From positions 1 to 58,052 of IMG/VR virus record IMGVR_UViG_3300036770_003243: DNA of 58,052 nucleotides. One strand, written 5' to 3'. Below are positions 38,237 to 46,151 of this stretch, one piece after another. The stretch is from a virus. Below the pieces are notes generated by a model. The model was given only the letters and a program-made list of their open reading frames with translations. It was not told the origin of the DNA and did not search any database. The stretch's first letter is position 1. Each line of letters begins with the position of its first letter. A program made the translations under genes and the position numbers.

Positions 38237-39529
38237 CTACCCGATCCGCATCACGATCCGATCGTAAAGGGGGCGCAGGATCTCCAGCGCCACGTCACTG
38301 GCGGGCAGGCGGGGGTCGACCACCAGCACTGGGGGCACTCCAGCCTTGGCCTTGTGGCTGATGAGAGCACCGAGCGCAGTCTTGCCCTTGCCGTACTCGG
38401 CCTGAGCGTAGTAGTCCACGCCCATGGCTTGAGCGGCCTCGGTGACCAGCGGGGCAATCCACTGGTCAAGGAGCACGAAGTTCTCGTTTACCGGCAAGCA
38501 GCCGACGTACAGGGTCGGCATCGCGAACGGGTCGTTGATCTTGCTGCTGTCCTTGGTCGGGGGCTGCGGCAGCACGTCCGCGAACGTGTCGACTGGGGGG
38601 AACGATGTATCAGGCTTGCTCCCAAACAGATCCTGCTGCGGCTCCGCTTGAGGCGCGGGCTCTGCTACAGGCACGGGGGCGTGGCTTGCAACCTGCGGGG
38701 GGTTGATCGCGCCCGCATCTGTCACGCCTTGCGTCTGCTTCTTCTTGGCCAGAATCTCCATCACGTCCACGGCTTCCTCCTTCTTGTCCGCTTCCATTGC
38801 GCTCCAGACGCTCCTGCCCAGCAGCGCCTTGCAACGCGCCACGTGCGGGCACCCGCCGTACGCCTTGCACGGCGACGGGTCTGGGCCTTCCATCGCGCCC
38901 CGCACCCTTGCGGGGTCGCGCTCTTGGGCATTGATGGCAATCTTGGCCACCTTGCCCTTGATCTTGTCATACGCTGCCGTCAGCTCGACGGGCATGAACT
39001 TCGCTTGGACCGTGCGGGCATCTGGGCTGCCCTTGGTCTGGTAGACGATGTGGCGGAATGCGAGGCTGTTGACGCGCAGCATCCCCTGCTTGAACGCCCA
39101 CGTGCAGTAGACGACGGCCTGTGGATCGGCTGCAAGCTCGGCAGGCGTCTTGACCCAGCGCAGGCTGCTCATGAACTTGTGGTCGATCACTACTGACTGC
39201 TCAGGCGCAATCAAGTCGATCCTGCCGATGATGGGCAGGTCGGCACCCTCCAGCCGCATGTCAGTCTCGACCTTGAGGGGGGTGTCCTGCGGCACAAACC
39301 GCCAGCCAGCCATCGCCACCTTGACCGCTTCGGGATCGTCTGGCCAAGCGCCCGTCAGGATGCGGTGCTCGACCGCCGCATGACCACGCGTGCCGAACGC
39401 CGCCCCAGCGTTGGTGGGCACCTCGATACCGCCCACCTTCTCCAGCCAGTGCTTGCGCTCGCACATGTCGAACGTCTTGAGCTGGCTGGGGCTGACGTGA
39501 GCCAGCGGCAGGTACTTGTAGCCGTCCAT
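38237..39529 (-). CDS. RecB-like PD-(D/E)XK exonuclease
   Basis: 430 residues; ATG at 39529 after GAGGAGAAGGAC. HVSPSQLKTFDMCERKHWLE and GTRGHAAVEHRI (His of the RecB-type motif), then GRIDLIAPEQSVVIDHKFM (Asp and Asp-x-Lys catalytic pair) and QAVVYCTWAF. CPHVARCKALLG may help an iron-sulfur or zinc cluster as in Cas4/AddB. The last ~150 residues hold an extra region of unknown role. Promoter-proximal gene of the leftward replication unit. Confidence 0.85.
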   Translation of the reverse strand: MDGYKYLPLAHVSPSQLKTFDMCERKHWLEKVGGIEVPTNAGAAFGTRGHAAVEHRILTGAWPDDPEAVKVAMAGWRFVPQDTPLKVETDMRLEGADLPIIGRIDLIAPEQSVVIDHKFMSSLRWVKTPAELAADPQAVVYCTWAFKQGMLRVNSLAFRHIVYQTKGSPDARTVQAKFMPVELTAAYDKIKGKVAKIAINAQERDPARVRGAMEGPDPSPCKAYGGCPHVARCKALLGRSVWSAMEADKKEEAVDVMEILAKKKQTQGVTDAGAINPPQVASHAPVPVAEPAPQAEPQQDLFGSKPDTSFPPVDTFADVLPQPPTKDSSKINDPFAMPTLYVGCLPVNENFVLLDQWIAPLVTEAAQAMGVDYYAQAEYGKGKTALGALISHKAKAGVPPVLVVDPRLPASDVALEILRPLYDRIVMRIG

Positions 39530-39551
39530 GTCCTTCTCCTCGTCCGCGCAG

Positions 39552-39580
39552 ATCCTAGCACCCGGCGCACGACTTGTCTA
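39552..39580 (-). promoter_or_regulatory. Leftward promoter of the replication block
   Basis: - strand TAGACA (39575-39580), 17 bases, TAGGAT (39552-39557), serving the nuclease-helicase-ssDNA-binding-polymerase unit. Confidence 0.6.
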
Positions 39581-39593
39581 GTGCTAGTTGACA
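39575..39593. promoter_or_regulatory. Operator-like site between divergent -35 boxes
   Basis: The 19 bases from one -35 to the other contain CTAG-TG-CTAG with flanking TGTC and GACA. One bound dimer would cover both -35 elements. The Cro-like protein encoded at 39634 is the natural candidate. Confidence 0.5.
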
Positions 39594-39616
39594 GCCTTCG
39601 CGGCTTGGGCTAGGTT
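39588..39616 (+). promoter_or_regulatory. Rightward promoter of the regulator-primase unit
   Basis: TTGACA (39588-39593), 17 bases, TAGGTT (39611-39616), then GCAGGAGG and the ATG at 39634. Confidence 0.65.
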
Positions 39617-39633
39617 GCCCGCAGGAGGACACG

Positions 39634-39870
39634 ATGGACCATCAAGTGCGCACGTTCGCGGTCTGGCTCAAGGGGTCGGGGCTATCTGCTCAAGACCTTG
39701 CTGAAGCTCTAGGTGTGTCAAGGGCCGCGATTTACAAGTGGATCGGCGGCGAGTGCCTACCGAGCGCTGCCACCCTGATCAAGCTGGAGGCGATCTCCCA
39801 AGGCAAGATCACGGCGCGGTCTTTCGCACGGCAGTCCGTGCAAGGGGGCGAGAATGGCGGTGAAGATTAG
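39634..39870 (+). CDS. Cro/CI-family helix-turn-helix regulator
   Basis: 78 residues. FAVWLKGSGLSAQDLAEALG, then VSRAAIYKWIGGECLPSAAT is a classic HTH-XRE domain occupying residues 8-60; a short polar tail follows. Too small for a CI-type cleavage domain, so Cro-like. It overlaps the primase start and sits on the divergent promoter at 39552-39616, so it probably sets the balance of replication-gene transcription in both directions. Confidence 0.82.
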   Translation: MDHQVRTFAVWLKGSGLSAQDLAEALGVSRAAIYKWIGGECLPSAATLIKLEAISQGKITARSFARQSVQGGENGGED

Positions 39871-42115
39871 CGTCTGGGTTGACAAGTTCGTCGTCGGCTG
39901 GAGCGGCGATGGGGGAGCGCCCCCTCAAGTCCACCCCGTGATGCCGATTGCAGAAGCGATGGCGGCAGAGTACGGCAGCGACGCACACTTCGTGCCGTAC
40001 CGACTGCGGCATGACAGCGGAGTCGACCTGCCCGATTGCCCGCGCCTCAAGGTAGACAGCCTTGGGCACTTGCGGGACTACGGGGTGGGGCTGGTGTTTG
40101 ACTGCGCAGTCGCCGACATCGACCACGCCGACACCCATGCGGGCAGGACGCCTGAGCCCCCGCAGGAGTGGCGTGACAAAGTCTGGAAGATGGCCTTGGA
40201 GGCGTGCCCGGGTTGCCTCGCCTACGAGACGCGGAGCGGCATGCGCGTCGTGGTGGCATTGCCTGAGAGCATGCAAGTCGGACCATGGCAGGCTTGGTGC
40301 AAGAGGTTCCGCCAGTACCTGCGGGATCAAGGCCTGCCTGTAGACGAGATCCAAGCGTGGGCGCAGCCCTACCGCCTGCCGTTCGTCGATCGGGACGGCC
40401 AGCCGCAACGACGGCGGGCCGAGATCCGTGAGCCAGCTGTGTTTGAGATTCCACGGCAGCAGCAAGACCAGCCGCAGGCCATGGGCGACGGCATCGATCC
40501 ACGACAGCCTTTCAGGCTACCGCGCAGGATCCCCGAAGGGCAGCGGCATCATACCCTCGTCCGCTACGCGGCGCAGTTGCGGTGGCAAGGCCTCGACCAC
40601 GACGCCATCTTGGGCCAGATCCACGAGGTCAACCGCAACAGGTGCCGCCCCGCAGCGCCCGATACCGAGATCGCCGAGATCGCACGGTGGGCCTCTGTGC
40701 AAGAGGACGGCCAGCAAGCGCGGCAGGCCGCTGCTGGCCGCGAACGTCCAGCCGACGCCGACCCTGAGGACGGGGACGAAGAGCCGTTCCTGCTGGGGGA
40801 TCACACCGAGATCGCCAAGCGGGTGGCCGAGCACTTCACCAAGGGATCTCCCGTGCAGATGGTCGCGGATCTGGGCAAGATCTGGAGGTACGACCCTCAA
40901 ATGGGCTACTGGCGGGAAGTGGCCGAGCATGAGCTGAGCAAGCTGATCCACAGCTACAGCGGGATCGATGTCCGCAATATCGGCCCGCAAGGCAACGTGC
41001 TCTGGCGGCCCATGCGGATCAACGACTCGACGGTGGTAGGGGCCATCAAGAGCCTGCACCGCCTGCTTGCAGTGCCCGGGTTCTTTGCCAGCGCACCCGC
41101 AGGCATCGCATTCAAGGACTGCTGGGTGCAAGTGACGGCGGATGGCGTCGCCAAGCTGCCCCACGACCCGTCGCAGAAGGCCATGAGCGGCTACGACTTC
41201 GGATGGACCGACGAGACCCCCGACGTCTGGCTGACCATGCTTGCCGACTACTGGGGCCACAAGGAAAACCACCTCGAGAACGTCACCCTGCTCAACGAAT
41301 TCCTCGGCGCTTCGCTATGCGGCATCGCCCCCAAGTTCCAGCAGGCGCTGGGCCTTGTCGGCAAGGGCAGCAACGGCAAGAGCCAGATCCTGCGCGTGGC
41401 GACGGGGCTGTTCCCAGATGGCACGGTGACCAGCGTGTCGCCCCAGATGTTCGGGGTGGAGACGTACCGCGCCATGTTGGCTGCCAGCCGCTTGAATGTA
41501 GTGGGTGAATTGCCCGAAAAGCGCATCAAGCAAGAGGCGGCGGCATCGATCAAGGCTTTGATCAGCGGCGACGAGATTGTGGCCCGTCATCTCCGCGAAA
41601 ACCCGTTCAAATTTAGACCCCTCGCGGGGCACGTGGTGGCATGCAATGCCCTGCCAGACGTCGAGGACGACAGCGACGGCTTCTACAGGCGGTTCATCCT
41701 GCTGATGTTCGACCGCATGTTCAGCCCGCATGGTGGCACTTCGGAGCTTGGCGACGAGGTGCTGGCCATCGACAAGGCGAGGATCGTCTGCTACGCCCTG
41801 CGATGCGTCCCCACCCTGATCAAGAGGGGCAAGTACAAGGTTCCCAAGGAGTCGGTCGACGAGGTCACCGCGTGGCGCAACGGCCAAGACGAGGTCGCGT
41901 TGTTCCTAAGTGATCGCACCGAGCCTTGCGAGCCCGTCCGTGGGAACGGGACAGACGGCGAGTCGCTCTACATGGCCTACGCCGTGTGGGCTCCCCAGAA
42001 CGGCTACGAGCAGATGAACAAGAACAGGTTCCTCAACGCCGTTGACAAGCGTGCGAAGCGGTTCTACGATAACGGCGTGCAGCGGCGCATGTATCCTGTC
42101 ACGCTGACCCGCTGA
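39854..42115 (+). CDS. Primase-helicase (viral primase fold plus SF3/D5-type helicase)
   Basis: 753 residues. The N-terminal ~230 residues resemble an archaeo-eukaryotic primase (VFDCAVADIDHADTHAG acidic pair; GMRVVVALPES; AWAQPYRLPFVDRDG). HTLVRYAAQLRWQGLDHDAI, then AEIARWA is a PriCT-type linker. The C-terminal ATPase has GLVGKGSNGKSQIL (Walker A), RLNVVGELPEKRIKQEAA, ISGDEIVARHLRENPFKFRP and VVACNALPDVEDDSDGFYRR. It should unwind and prime the origin. A structured noncoding tract follows it. Confidence 0.9.
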   Translation: MAVKISVWVDKFVVGWSGDGGAPPQVHPVMPIAEAMAAEYGSDAHFVPYRLRHDSGVDLPDCPRLKVDSLGHLRDYGVGLVFDCAVADIDHADTHAGRTPEPPQEWRDKVWKMALEACPGCLAYETRSGMRVVVALPESMQVGPWQAWCKRFRQYLRDQGLPVDEIQAWAQPYRLPFVDRDGQPQRRRAEIREPAVFEIPRQQQDQPQAMGDGIDPRQPFRLPRRIPEGQRHHTLVRYAAQLRWQGLDHDAILGQIHEVNRNRCRPAAPDTEIAEIARWASVQEDGQQARQAAAGRERPADADPEDGDEEPFLLGDHTEIAKRVAEHFTKGSPVQMVADLGKIWRYDPQMGYWREVAEHELSKLIHSYSGIDVRNIGPQGNVLWRPMRINDSTVVGAIKSLHRLLAVPGFFASAPAGIAFKDCWVQVTADGVAKLPHDPSQKAMSGYDFGWTDETPDVWLTMLADYWGHKENHLENVTLLNEFLGASLCGIAPKFQQALGLVGKGSNGKSQILRVATGLFPDGTVTSVSPQMFGVETYRAMLAASRLNVVGELPEKRIKQEAAASIKALISGDEIVARHLRENPFKFRPLAGHVVACNALPDVEDDSDGFYRRFILLMFDRMFSPHGGTSELGDEVLAIDKARIVCYALRCVPTLIKRGKYKVPKESVDEVTAWRNGQDEVALFLSDRTEPCEPVRGNGTDGESLYMAYAVWAPQNGYEQMNKNRFLNAVDKRAKRFYDNGVQRRMYPVTLTR

Positions 42116-42453
42116 CCCCCGAATCAAGCCCAGTCAACCGAATCGGCACCCAGAACCCCGCTTGGACCCGCGAGGCCAAGACGGGTACGCTGGCTCTAAC
42201 GTCGGGCACTAAGATTCCCCAAGACGTTGAAACTGCAAAGCAACGTCGACTATGACGGGAATTTCACCCAGTATGTATATGAATCAGTGGAACTCGTTAC
42301 ATGTCAAACACAGGTCAAGCATGACTTTCCTTATTCATACACGGCTGACCTGAAATTCCCATCTTAGCATCTTACCTCAAAGGGTGCCGGTACTTGCCTT
42401 GATTTACCCCCCATCATAGGATCCGTCGTACCCGTCATAGCTGGAGGCATGAA
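42116..42453. other. Structured AT-richer noncoding tract (origin, att site or ncRNA candidate)
   Basis: The only gap over 300 bases. It is markedly richer in A/T than the rest. It contains a hairpin GACGTTG (42223-42229)/CAACGTC (42241-42247), a long-range pair GGGAATTTCA (42257-42266)/TGAAATTCCC (42351-42360), and nested TATGAAT (42278-42284)/ATTCATA (42333-42339) and CAGGTCA (42311-42317)/TGACCTG (42346-42352). No open frame of useful size. Directly after the primase-helicase, so an origin is the first guess. Confidence 0.6.
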
Positions 42454-42969
42454 ATGCGCAACGAGGAGCACGATATTCAAGCAAGGACGGTAGGTTACCT
42501 GCGTTCTGCGGGGGTGCGGTTCTTTGCCGTGCCCAACGGGGGCCTGCGCGACAAACGCACGGCGTGCCGCTTGTGGCAGCAGGGCGTCGAGGCTGGCGTG
42601 CCCGACTTGGTCATCATCGACCCACCGCCCGCGCTCAAGGGCTTCGTCGGCACGGTCATCGAGGTCAAGGCCCGCAAGGGAAGGCTGGACGCCGTGCAGG
42701 CCAGATGGCTGGAGGACTTCGCCATGCGCGGCTGGCTTGCGAGGTGCGTCCACGGCAAGGAGGCGCTCTTGGCGCTGCTGTGCGAGCTTGGCTATCTGGA
42801 CAAGGACAAGGTCACGCAGCGCGAGGGCGGAGCATCCTGCGCATCAGGCGGCGGCAGTAGCGCTCCGTCTCGTCTAGCGGAAGCCCCTGAGCGTGCCGCT
42901 GCCGCTCGTAGTCGTGCCACTGGCGCTCGACGGGCGCAGCCCAAGATGGCGCGGGGCGGGGCGGCGTAG
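42454..42969 (+). CDS. VRR-NUC domain nuclease
   Basis: 171 residues; ATG after GGAGGC. EHDIQARTVGYLRSAG (conserved Glu), FFAVPNGGLRDKR, GVEAGVPDLVIIDPPP (Asp) and GTVIEVKARKGRLDAVQ (Glu-x-Lys) are the VRR-NUC active site. The domain ends near residue 120. The remaining ~50 residues are low-complexity and overlap 158 bases of the convergent helicase gene, so the tail may be unimportant. Such phage nucleases are thought to act on branched DNA. Confidence 0.88.
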   Translation: MRNEEHDIQARTVGYLRSAGVRFFAVPNGGLRDKRTACRLWQQGVEAGVPDLVIIDPPPALKGFVGTVIEVKARKGRLDAVQARWLEDFAMRGWLARCVHGKEALLALLCELGYLDKDKVTQREGGASCASGGGSSAPSRLAEAPERAAAARSRATGARRAQPKMARGGAA

Positions 42970-44182
42970 CCTTGCTGCTGGCCCGCTCCACGCGGGCGTT
43001 GCGCGCTGGGTTGGCCGTTGCCTTGGGCACGGGTGCTCGGAAGCATGCGGGGCACAGGTTGCGGTCCTGCTCGATGACCGTGCCGCACGCCATGCAGGTC
43101 TTGTGCCCGCGCTCAAGCGATACCCCTCCGCTGTACCAGTCCCTGTCGGCGTCCACCCGGTCGTGCCGCTGGGTGTTGGCACCGTGGTCGAGCAGGATCA
43201 GGTCGCGCTTGCCCTTGGCTGGGCGCAAGCCGCGCCCCACTTGCTGGAGGAATCGCGACAGGCTGGCCGTGGCCGTGAGCAGCTGGACGCACGACACCTC
43301 GATGCAATCCAGACCCTCGACAAAGAGCGAGCAGTTGAAGAGCACGTCGATCTGCCCCCTGCGCAAGCGATCGAGTGCCGCCTCGCGCTGGGACTTGGGC
43401 GTGTTGCCGTCGACGTGCTCGGCCTTGATGCCACGGGCGCGGTATGCCGCGACGAGCTTCTGGCTGGACTCGATGCCGGGCGTGAAGGCGATGGTCTTGC
43501 GGCCCTTGGCGTACTGGATCCACCACTCTGGGGCCTCACTCACTACCGCATCGGCGCTGTATGCCCGATCGAGCTGCTCTTGGTCGAAGTCCCCCCGCCG
43601 CTGGCGGATGGCACGCAGGTCGGGCATGTGGGCATTCACCGTCCGGCATGGCACCAAGAATCCCTGCCGCTGGAGGCTCTTGATGCTGGGTCCGCACAGC
43701 AGCGCGGGCCACAGGCTGGCGAGCGACTTGCCGTCAAGGCGCACGGGCGTGGCGGTCAGGCCGATCACAGGGCACTGCCAGACCTCCAAGACCCTGCGGT
43801 GCTGCTCGATCAGCTTGTGCGCCTCGTCAACGAAGATCAGGTCGGGCTTCCAGTTGCCGAACATGTGCCCAGTCAGCCGCCTCGACAGGGTCTGGCTCAT
43901 GGCAAGCAGGCAGTCGACGTTGTCGAGGGGGAACTTCTGCCCCGCAGCCAGCACCCTGTGCGGCACCTTGGCGCGGTTGAGGGCAGAGCTGGTCTGGTGC
44001 AGGATCTCGTCGCTGGGCACCACGTAGAGGATGCGCTTGGCGTTGGACCTTGCCACAAGCTCGCTGGCGATTTGCGTCTTGCCGCCACCCGTTGGCAGCT
44101 GGACGATCAGCCGCCGATGCCCGCCTGCGAACATCTTGGTTATCTCGTAGACGAGGGCGGTCTGGTAGGGGCGCGCTGGCAT
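42812..44182 (-). CDS. XPB/Ssl2-type SF2 helicase with C-terminal zinc ribbon
   Basis: 456 residues; ATG at 44182 after GGAGGAACCC. VQLPTGGGKTQIASEL (Walker A), LIFVDEAHKL (DEAH), VIGLTATPVR (III), LFVEGLDCIEVSC (V), FLQQVGRGLRPAKGKRD (VI). Then CMACGTVIEQDRNLCPAC forms a zinc ribbon. Similar enzymes in phages assist replication or recombination. Its C-terminal coding end overlaps the VRR-NUC gene on the other strand. Confidence 0.87.
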   Translation of the reverse strand: MPARPYQTALVYEITKMFAGGHRRLIVQLPTGGGKTQIASELVARSNAKRILYVVPSDEILHQTSSALNRAKVPHRVLAAGQKFPLDNVDCLLAMSQTLSRRLTGHMFGNWKPDLIFVDEAHKLIEQHRRVLEVWQCPVIGLTATPVRLDGKSLASLWPALLCGPSIKSLQRQGFLVPCRTVNAHMPDLRAIRQRRGDFDQEQLDRAYSADAVVSEAPEWWIQYAKGRKTIAFTPGIESSQKLVAAYRARGIKAEHVDGNTPKSQREAALDRLRRGQIDVLFNCSLFVEGLDCIEVSCVQLLTATASLSRFLQQVGRGLRPAKGKRDLILLDHGANTQRHDRVDADRDWYSGGVSLERGHKTCMACGTVIEQDRNLCPACFRAPVPKATANPARNARVERASSKATPPRPAPSWAAPVERQWHDYERQRHAQGLPLDETERYCRRLMRRMLRPRAA

Positions 44183-44217
44183 GGGTTCCTCCGTTGACAC
44201 CGATTGCCTGTTTTGCC

Positions 44218-44245
44218 ATTCTAGCCCGCGACATGGCAGATTCAA
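44218..44245 (-). promoter_or_regulatory. Candidate promoter of the XPB-type helicase
   Basis: - strand TTGAAT (44240-44245), 16 bases, TAGAAT (44218-44223). A weaker + strand match (TTGACA 44194-44199, 17 bases, CATTCT 44217-44222) overlaps it and could start the late operon. Confidence 0.45.
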
Positions 44246-44261
44246 ACCCAAGGAGCAGGAC

Positions 44262-45416
44262 ATGGCCACGAAGAAGGTAAACCCCGCGAACCCTTTGCCC
44301 ATTGACCCTCAAGCCCTGCCTGACGATGGCACCCCCGTCACGTTCAGCCAGACCTTCGCCAAGCACGTCGGCTCGGGCAAGGTGGACGACGAGCGCCTCC
44401 CCACAGCGGACGACTTCGAAGACGCGGAGTGGGAGATCCGCCGCCAGACCCCTGACGGCTGGGAGTTTGTCGAGCGAGTCGAGAACGGCATGCCCCTCGA
44501 CAACGAGCTTCGTGAAGACTACGGCCCGGGCAAGTACGAGCTGACCCCGATCGATCCCCGCACGGGCAGGCTTGTCAAGCAGGTGCGCAAGGTCCGCCTG
44601 ATCTCGGCCACCATCACGCCGACTGCATCCGTCCTGCCGTTCCCCGGCGGACGGGAAGAGCCGTACTACCCTCCGATGCCCGCCGCAACCGAAGAGGTCC
44701 CCGCGTGGATGCGATGGCAGATGCAGCAGGCAGCGGAGGAGCGCGCCGAGCAGCGCCGCCGCGCCGAAGAGGCGCTTGCAAGGCAGAAGGAGTTCGAGGA
44801 GAAGCTCGCCCTCCGCGAGTTCGAGCGGCAGGAGCGCGAGGAGCGCGAGCGCAAGCGGCGCGACGACATGGCTGCCGAAGAGGCGCGCCGCCGCGACGAG
44901 CGGTTCGGCCAGCTGCTATCGGCAGGACTTGGCTTGGCACAAGCGTTCTTCACTGGCCAGAACCGCAACCAGCAGCCGCAGAAGGACGTCAACGAAGTCC
45001 TGCTGCGCGAGCTGATGGAGGAGCGCCGATCGCGCACCCCTCAAGCCAACGGCATGCGCGACAGCCTCGAGTTGCTGATGGTGCTGGACAAGCTGGCCGA
45101 GAGCCGCGCTGCGCGGGACAGCCGCCCCTCGCGTGACGATGACGACGACGACGACGACTCGATGAAGCAGTTGCTCGTAGGAATGCTGCCTGCCATGCTG
45201 GGGCGTGGGGGTGGAGGCGGCGGAGCGCCGCAGCTTCCAGATGCCATGGTCGACCAGATGATCGAGCAGGCGTTCCAGAACCCCGCAGTGATCGAGAAGG
45301 TCGCCATGCGCAACCCCAACGGCATCGCAGGCGCGTTCATGCGAGCCATCAAGGCCAACCCCGCTCTGGAGAAGGCCGTGCTGGAAGCTGTAGAGGGCTC
45401 CAGCGAAGAAGATTGA
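44262..45416 (+). CDS. Charged coiled-coil protein, first gene of the late block (scaffold candidate)
   Basis: 384 residues; ATG at 44262 after AAGGAGCAGGAC. The N-terminal ~130 residues are polar and partly beta-like (TPDGWEFVERVENGMPLDNE). Residues ~145-225 are a long Glu/Arg/Lys coiled coil (EERAEQRRRAEEALARQKEF). A poly-Asp run and a Gly-rich hinge precede a helical end with VAMRNPNGIAGAFM. Strong charge, coiled coil and position before the capsid genes suggest a scaffold or assembly factor. No homologue recognised. Confidence 0.6.
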   Translation: MATKKVNPANPLPIDPQALPDDGTPVTFSQTFAKHVGSGKVDDERLPTADDFEDAEWEIRRQTPDGWEFVERVENGMPLDNELREDYGPGKYELTPIDPRTGRLVKQVRKVRLISATITPTASVLPFPGGREEPYYPPMPAATEEVPAWMRWQMQQAAEERAEQRRRAEEALARQKEFEEKLALREFERQEREERERKRRDDMAAEEARRRDERFGQLLSAGLGLAQAFFTGQNRNQQPQKDVNEVLLRELMEERRSRTPQANGMRDSLELLMVLDKLAESRAARDSRPSRDDDDDDDDSMKQLLVGMLPAMLGRGGGGGGAPQLPDAMVDQMIEQAFQNPAVIEKVAMRNPNGIAGAFMRAIKANPALEKAVLEAVEGSSEED

Positions 45417-45423
45417 GGCAGCC

Positions 45424-46068
45424 ATGGCTGAGTACGCAGAAGTCGCAACACGCACCAAGCACGAAGGGGCGCTCGATAAGGCGATCCTGATGAGCGAGAT
45501 CGCGGACTCGATGGTCACAGACCGCGAGTTCAGCGAGTTCGTGATGCGCAAGGTGGCGGGTGCGGGCAACGCGGCTGATGCGCAGGTCATGGAGTGGGCC
45601 AAGTTCGTCGAGTCCCTGCCCTACCGCCGCGAGAGCGGCGAGGTCTACCGCAGCTGGCAGTCCTGCGTAGGGTATCCCAATGGGCAGCCTGCGGGCGGTG
45701 ACTGCGACGATCTCACGATCCTGCTCGTCGCGGGATGCCGTAGCCTTGGCCTGCAATCGATGGTCGAGATCCTCAAGGACTCGGATGGGTGGGGCTTCCA
45801 CGTGAGGGCACGCGTCGGCCTCCCCCCGCATCGGCCCACCTATTGGGCCGTCGTGGATCCCGTATGGCGAAGCGAGCGCGAGTGGGCAATGGACGGAAAG
45901 CCGCTAGAGCAGAGCCCGTTGTACCAGAATTCACAGATGCAGCCCCAAGTACAGGGGCAATCGTACTTCATCACCCCCAGCAGCCCGTTCTCGAAGCCGA
46001 GCTTCTTGACCCACCTGTTGACGTTGTCGGCAGGAGTGGGGATCGGGATGTGGTTGAGGCGGAAGTAG
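45424..46068 (+). CDS. Tail-anchored transglutaminase-fold (cysteine peptidase-like) protein
   Basis: 214 residues. GGDCDDLTILLVAGCRSLGL carries the probable catalytic Cys; GWGFHVRARVGLP the His; YWAVVDPVWRSE the Asp. This Cys-His-Asp order and spacing is that of transglutaminase-like domains, many of which are peptidases. The C-terminus is a membrane helix (LTHLLTLSAGVGIGMWLR) with tail RK. Upstream of the capsid genes and anchored in the membrane, it could process virion proteins or crosslink or cleave murein at entry. Confidence 0.75.
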   Translation: MAEYAEVATRTKHEGALDKAILMSEIADSMVTDREFSEFVMRKVAGAGNAADAQVMEWAKFVESLPYRRESGEVYRSWQSCVGYPNGQPAGGDCDDLTILLVAGCRSLGLQSMVEILKDSDGWGFHVRARVGLPPHRPTYWAVVDPVWRSEREWAMDGKPLEQSPLYQNSQMQPQVQGQSYFITPSSPFSKPSFLTHLLTLSAGVGIGMWLRRK

Positions 46069-46151
46069 TCGGGTTCTTTGAGGACGTGTTTCAAGACATC
46101 GCACGCTTTGCCGTGCGGCAGACCCTGAAAGGGGTGCGGAGGATACGGTGA
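46050..46151 (+). CDS. Possible tiny helical ORF
   Basis: 33 residues from a GTG at 46050 with AGGAGTGGGG upstream: VVEAEVVGFFEDVFQDIARF and a basic end. It overlaps the preceding gene end by 19 bases and the next GTG start by 4 bases. It would fill an otherwise unusual 79-base gap in a tight operon. Could be only a leader. Confidence 0.35.
   Translation: MVEAEVVGFFEDVFQDIARFAVRQTLKGVRRIR

Noticed and set aside
37604-39196. 530-codon + strand frame
   Set aside because: Antisense of the SF2 helicase and RecB-like nuclease genes; no domain pattern.
42893-44197. 434-codon + strand frame
   Set aside because: Antisense of the XPB-type helicase gene, which has all helicase motifs.
45789-46151. 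120-residue protein on the + strand overlapping the transglutaminase-fold gene
   Set aside because: Most of it overlaps the better supported gene in another frame; only the last ~33 codons from a GTG at 46050 are plausible, listed separately at low confidence.
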